Shown: piece after piece, positions 58,950 through 64,000 of the stretch
Layout of the letters: every line of letters starts with the position of its first letter
How positions within the stretch are numbered: position 1 is the stretch's first letter
NCBI GenBank assembly: GCA_020081605.1
Contig: JAHREC010000009.1
Coordinates: 3,968,001-4,032,000, forward strand
Source of the DNA: Albifimbria verrucaria
Lineage: Eukaryota; Ascomycota; Sordariomycetes; Hypocreales; Stachybotryaceae
Reading direction: 5' to 3'
Length of the DNA: 64,000 bases
Translations under genes and position numbers: made by a program
The notes under the pieces: generated by a model
Told to the model about the DNA's origin: nothing
Database searches by the model: none
What the model saw: the letters and a program-made list of their open reading frames with translations, nothing else

Positions 58950-61900
58950 GCCCTGCCGCGCTTCCGTGTCGTCCGGCCGGGAAAGGGATGGCGATCCTGC
59001 AGGCATACGTGGAGGGGCTTGAAAAATGCTATAGTCGCTTTTGAGGTTTATTAACGCAAGCCTGGGGGCAGACGAGTAGGCATGCCTCTTGCGTATACAA
59101 TGGGGTACGACCAAAACGGTGGTTGGATACGACCACACGCCGTAACGATGTCATGATAGCTCAATGCAATGAATATCGAGACTAACTTTCAATTTCCCAC
59201 TGGGAAACAACATTGATCGAATCAGCTAGGCCATCTTATCCAGAATGGCTAGAAATCTCGAGCAGCCGGAAAGAAATGCCCGTAGTAGATGTGGTACTTG
59301 TCTCTCGCAGCCTCGCATTAGGATTCAAGTATAAATAACTCAACCACAGAGCACACGAGTAAGAGCTCACGTGTTTACCGTTTCCTCGCCGGGCCCATCT
59401 GTGTGCGATAATAACGTGAGCGTTAGAAGTAGCACGCCTGACATTCTGAGACGCGCACTAGGTTTTCCGGTTTCACCCACCTTCGTGACAGTGCAATAAG
59501 TATTCACGGTCACATATAGTTCGTAGATCATCATGCCAGCATTCATGACAGGGCCTCTACCTGTCATTCAGCGAGACTGATCAATGCATTTGTTTGGTAG
59601 GTATTGACCATCGATTTGGCTCCAGAGCTCTAGTTTAGTCACATCGAGTGCTGGATGGGTGACAGGCCGATCGAAGGAGCGTAGAACTTCGCGCAACGTG
59701 CGCAGGTACCCACGATCTAACCACGACTGGGTGGATATGTCGGACGATCTCTAAGTAGCAGGAATCAATTGTTCTCTACGCAATCTCACCAGAAGCCCAT
59801 GTCTGCCCCTTGTGTTCCAGCTTGTTTCGCAGTGTCGATCAATCGTCTGATTGAACCTTAGGCAAGCCAAGGGGATTATCCCACCCCGGTTCCGCTGCAG
59901 ATCTCCGTGCCCTTCGGATGCTGGGAGCTCCTGGGCCTGCAAATGCACAACACAACGGCCGGCAGGAGGGCTTGTGCACCAGGCCATGCAGTTCATAATT
60001 CTACATGCGGGTTCAGGGTTGAGCGATTGCAGTGGGTAATCGCTCGGACAGAGCTGTTATGGGAAGGTCAGTGGAATGACTCGTCTTGATGCCTTATCGT
60101 GGAGAATGAAGGAGTTGTCGCGTTCTGACAGACCAGACGCTTCCCTGCGCTCGGGACTCATGAAGCGCAAGACAAGACGTTGCGTGCGCTGGGACCCAGA
60201 CCAAAACGGCGTATAAGTGATGCCTGCATAATCTCGAGAGACGACGCTATGGCGGGAGAAGTGGCTGGAGCGCTGGTGGCCCGGTTTAGACTATTGACGA
60301 AGGCTACTAGTGCATTGACGAGCGGACGGACGGTCATGCGTAGATTGGGGAAATTAACACCTCGCGATCGCGTTACTCACCGCACGGGATTCAGGTTGAG
60401 AAGTGAGGAGGTATGAATCAGCTCTTTGCAGACGAGGGCAGCCGTTGCCATGATTTGGAACACATACTCGACCTATCGCATCCGCTTTGGTGATTCTATT
60501 ATAGGATTGGGTGCTCATTGTTCTCTGGCCAGACACATGTCTCTGATGGATGATGTCAGCAGAGGACTGTGAGGAAACCGCTTGGAATGGCAGTCACGTG
60601 GGTTGCCAGGGGAAAATATGGCGGAAAACCCACGTGGAAATCGGACGGTTGCAGCAAAGAGGCATCAGGTCGTACTTCTGAGGGGCTGGTCGGAATGGAA
60701 CAGGCCCGGCAACGCTTCTAGTTGCCTTCGTAACAAAGACTCGAAAGGGGCCCGGTAGTCGACCACCTAAACGAAGCTGCAGGAACATGACGCTAGCGTT
60801 TCTGGTTAACACGGCTGACCAGGGGCCTTAGCCAGGGGTATAGAGCGTTGGCGGTGCACGGGCCCAGAGCTTGGCTTGATACCATCTGACTACCACGAGC
60901 CTTTGTGGGGAATAGTTGCCAGCCTGGGAGATGGGCTCCGGTGAGATGGAGGATGGATGAGTGAATGAGCGCAGGCTGGCGATGACTGTAGGGAGCTGAG
61001 GAAGAGGAGGACGAGAAGGAGCGTGAGCGTGAGATGAGGCGGAGCATGGCTGGAGGGCATGTGAGCAAAACTTCCGCAACTGGCGGCTATCATTGGGGTC
61101 TGAATGTGGTGTGGTGATGTTGATGAGTGGCAGTGCGGTCATGCTGCGCTCATGGCAGGCTGATTGATGGCGGCAAATATGTGTGCCTTGGCAACTCTGT
61201 TGGAATCGAAATAGCAACTGGCACGAAGAAGGACACGATGCAGGTACGTCTCCTGAGGGTTGAGGAGAGTCTCAGGCGATGTGAGTACGTTGGTTGTGTT
61301 GTACCGCCTGTGGAGACAGCTAATAATGCGAACTGGTCACACATCTCTCCCCGTTTCCGGGCCGCGAGCCTTTTCCACAGCAGGCTAGCATCACCGTCAC
61401 GCCACAAGCATTTCTCTCGATCGTGCTTTCAGGCGAACTAGTGCCATGCCAGGCTCTTGGACCCCAGGGGACCTTGAATGGCAACATGGCAAAGACGACC
61501 GGGGCCTGAGAGCGTGCGTCGCCCGTTCGAGAAGAACAGGTCCCAAGGCAAGGGGATGCAGGGGCCTCGCTTCGCTTCGCCTCGCCGTGTCGGCCCCTCG
61601 GTTGCTGTTCTGGCCCGGGCGAGGGTTGTCTCATAGCTTATTTTTCCCTTTTCCTTTCTTCTGCTGCCTCCCTGCGCACAGCGTGCGTGGTGGCGCCGGG
61701 CCGCAATCGATATAGCCTGTGCTTGAGCTAAATTAATTGCCCATATCAATCCCCGTCCAGAAGACGGGCTCTTAGTGGGCGGGCGCACCAAGGCTCCATC
61801 ACCGCCTCGGGGTTTAAGCACTTGTCGTGATGCTCAGGCCCACCTCGGCGAGAGCAGTTCATCTGCTGTGTGGGTTTCCGTGATTGCTTGCTTGCTTTTT

Positions 61901-63607
61901 CAGCCGAGATTTCAGTCGATCGTATCCATCTGTTTCCTGGGAATTTTAGTCTTGGGCCTGCACGCTGTTGGCTCGGTTCCCTCCCGGCCTCTCCCCGTCA
62001 ACTAACCAACTGACGCTGGATCTGATTGCTTTTGTGCAGACAGAACCGTATTTCCACTTTTTCACGGCATTCCATCATCTCTTGCGTGCCTGCCCGCCTT
62101 CCTTCCTTGTAGTGTCTACGTTCCTCAACGGCTCCTTCTCTCTCCTTCTCCTCTCCTTCCCTATTGTCTTGCCTGCATCGCCAGTCTCGCCTTCCTGCCC
62201 AGGCAACGGCGTCGCCTAACGCAGCCGGTCGTTAATACTCGCCTCAGCTTCGATTGAGCTGTTCCATTCGTTCTTCGCCTTCATTCTGCTTCCTTTGTCC
62301 CGCCAGTCACTCGTTTCCGCAAGCCCCGGACCACGAAGACGAGAGCCGACTAGAGTTCTCAAGCCGTAACGGTCCCGCCATCACGCTCACTCAATCTCGT
62401 TCAAACAACTGCCCACTCTGCCTCAGCGTCAAACTCGGCAGACCTCGGACAAGGTTATCCATCTGTTCATCCATCGTCAACCGTTCGACGACTAGGCCCG
62501 CTGGCTTCGATCCGACACGTCTACCGCGCACAAGAGCTTCCAAGACGCAAGCACTTTCCATGCGTAACAAAACCAGTCAGATCTGAAACACCGTCCCCGA
62601 AGCCCAGCAACGTGCGACTCAACTGCGTCATCGCAAACGTCTCCCTGGCCTTACGACCAGAGCTTTACGGGTCCAGGTACGTGGTTTGCTATCTATCGCC
62701 CCATGGCCTTCTTCCACGTTCCAATTCAGCACCCTGCCTGCAGAAAGTTGCTGCAGCCTCTTATGCCACCGTTTTCGTTCGTTATCGCTCATTGCGTCTC
62801 ATCCTCCTCCCCATTATCCCCTTGGCATCCACCCACGCCCCTCCCCCTCTTCCATTGGTGCCTTGCATCTCCTTGAGGGGCATCCTGAGACTTGAGACAT
62901 CGGTCGTATGTGATCCATTGCCCCAGTCCCTCCGCACACCCCTGCTCACCCCACCCCTTACTGTGCAGGTGCAACCCCAGCAGTAAAGATCTTTTCTGCT
63001 TGCTTGCATGCACAGTTGGACTCTGTGCCCCCAGTCGTTGCCCGAATCGGCCTGCCACCACCCGGGCCACGCTTTTCCCTCGCCTCTGGCGGCCATCCGA
63101 CTGACCTTCACTTCTTCTAGGTAACTGTTCCCGTCTGCGTGCTGGCGCATCGACACTCGGTCCATCCAGTTGTACCAGGCGTACTATCACTTCACTGATA
63201 CACCTGTATCTTTTCTTGTCTATACTCTCATTACTCTTTTTCCTTCACCCTTCCTACTTCCGCTGGATTCGATCATTGCGACTTCGCGCACTCGCTAGTT
63301 TGTGCCAACCAACTTGTCCGACCTGGAAGGATTCCGAGCTGGCACAGCCGTTCATGTTACGCAACTGCACTGATTCGACTAGAAGTCGACTGCGGCATAT
63401 ACGAAGCCTTCGATTCCTTTCTGCTACTGGTTTGCAGGCACAGGTTCCGACTTCTCGGATACCCGCATCTGCTCCTGGCGAATAAAGCGTCTGAGCCTAT
63501 CGAATAGGACGCGCCCTGGACGGCGGCAGCTGGTGCGCAGCACGCTGGATTATTTACGACGCCGCCCTGTTTTATTCTTTACACACCGCCTTGTTTTGAT
63601 TTTTTAG
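58950..63607. other. 4.7-kb gene-free region and long leader of the last gene
   Basis: No accepted gene. 59000-61600 has only short frames. From about 61700 to 63600 the plus strand is strongly pyrimidine-rich, with possible leader splice donors (for example AGGTACGTGG near 62678 and AGGTAACTG near 63119), suggesting a long, perhaps spliced leader for the gene at 63608. Confidence 0.5.
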
Positions 63608-64000
63608 ATGAGTCGACCGTATGATGGAAATGCCATGGAACGCCCTCCACCACAAGCCGGCTCCGTTAGGAGGGCACGCGAGAGGGCTCAAGCTGGACTG
63701 CCGAGAGATATTACTCAACTGCAACGACCGGAAATGATTTATGAGCAACAGGAGACAGACCGCGCAGCTCTGCCATCCTACAGGGAGTTCCGTCGTCCAA
63801 GCTCCCAAAGCCTCGCGCACCGATTGGAATCGATGGTAACATCAATCAAAATATTTCGAGACCGACGCCAATTCCGCAATGGCCATTAGCTGGACCACTC
63901 CAGTCTCCAGTTGACTCGAGAAACATGCGCCCTTACAGGCCACCGGGTGATGCTCAGGATGTGCCGCAAAGACCACCTCGTCCAAGTGTGGTGCCCTCTA
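63608..64000 (+). CDS. Pro-rich fungal protein, fibroin-3-related type (partial, 3' end off window)
   Basis: The visible ~130 residues resemble an ascomycete family annotated as fibroin-3-related (from memory; function unknown, probably a membrane or regulatory protein). It starts MSRPYDGNAMERPPPQAGSV, then RRARERAQAGLPRDITQLQR, ALPSYREFRRPSSQS and a Pro-rich stretch ending QRPPRPSVVPS at the edge. One base is missing in the C run at 63811-63812; as given the frame would stop at 63889, but the next frame stays open to the edge with the same composition. No signal peptide. The long pyrimidine-rich leader suggests complex regulation. Confidence 0.72.

Noticed and set aside
1..64000. Repeat-induced point mutation (RIP) as cause of broken genes
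   Set aside because: Breaks are length changes in runs, not C-to-T transitions, and no AT-rich duplicated blocks are seen.

Overview
The window is nuclear DNA of a filamentous ascomycete, most likely a Sordariomycete and possibly Hypocreales. The signs are many short introns (46-120 nt, mostly GTAAGT...CTAAC/CTGAC...YAG), gene families typical of that class (a Gas1-like secreted protein, a Zn2Cys6 regulator, a DUF7728 membrane protein, a fibroin-3-like Pro-rich protein), pyrimidine-rich leaders, and no operons or bacterial features. The genus cannot be fixed from sequence alone. I support 19 protein genes and found no rRNA, tRNA, CRISPR array or intact mobile element.

Layout. 0-12 kb is a housekeeping block: a DEAD-box RNA helicase (minus, cut by the left edge), the ribosome-assembly factor Ipi1 (minus), a roadblock/LC7 protein (plus), a ~1,000-residue conserved fungal protein of unknown function (plus) and an Asterix/PAT-complex subunit (plus). 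13-21 kb holds three secreted products: a 54-residue small secreted protein (plus), a Gas1-like secreted protein with Asn/Gln/Gly repeat arrays (minus) and an S1/P1 nuclease (minus). 22.5-33.5 kb carries a PQ-loop vacuolar-type transporter, aspartate-semialdehyde dehydrogenase, a PA-TM-RING ubiquitin ligase, an RS-rich splicing-type protein and the kinetochore protein Sos7; the last two are divergent. A Zn2Cys6 regulator (38-39 kb) sits between two long gene-free stretches. 44-59 kb has a LanC-like protein, an RRT8/EI24 membrane protein, a ~1,464-residue Ser/Thr-rich mucin-like surface protein, a DUF7728 membrane protein and an L-rhamnose mutarotase. The last 4.7 kb is empty up to the start of a Pro-rich protein cut by the right edge.

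The main property of this sequence is technical. Most conserved genes here are broken by loss of one or two bases inside short homopolymer runs, about 40 bases in total. Adding the bases makes every complete gene close in frame and match its family. I read this as sequencing or assembly error, not pseudogenes. Coordinates below are of the sequence as given, so several CDS cannot be translated straight through.

The genes do not form one pathway. The loosely coherent themes are secretion and the cell surface (small secreted protein, Gas1-like, S1/P1, mucin-like, DUF7728) and RNA or ribosome biology (helicase, Ipi1, splicing-type protein). No clear novel system was found. The best leads are the unusual 5' leader and GC-AG intron of the helicase, the repeat architecture of the Gas1-like protein, the small secreted protein, and the unnamed ~1,000-residue protein.
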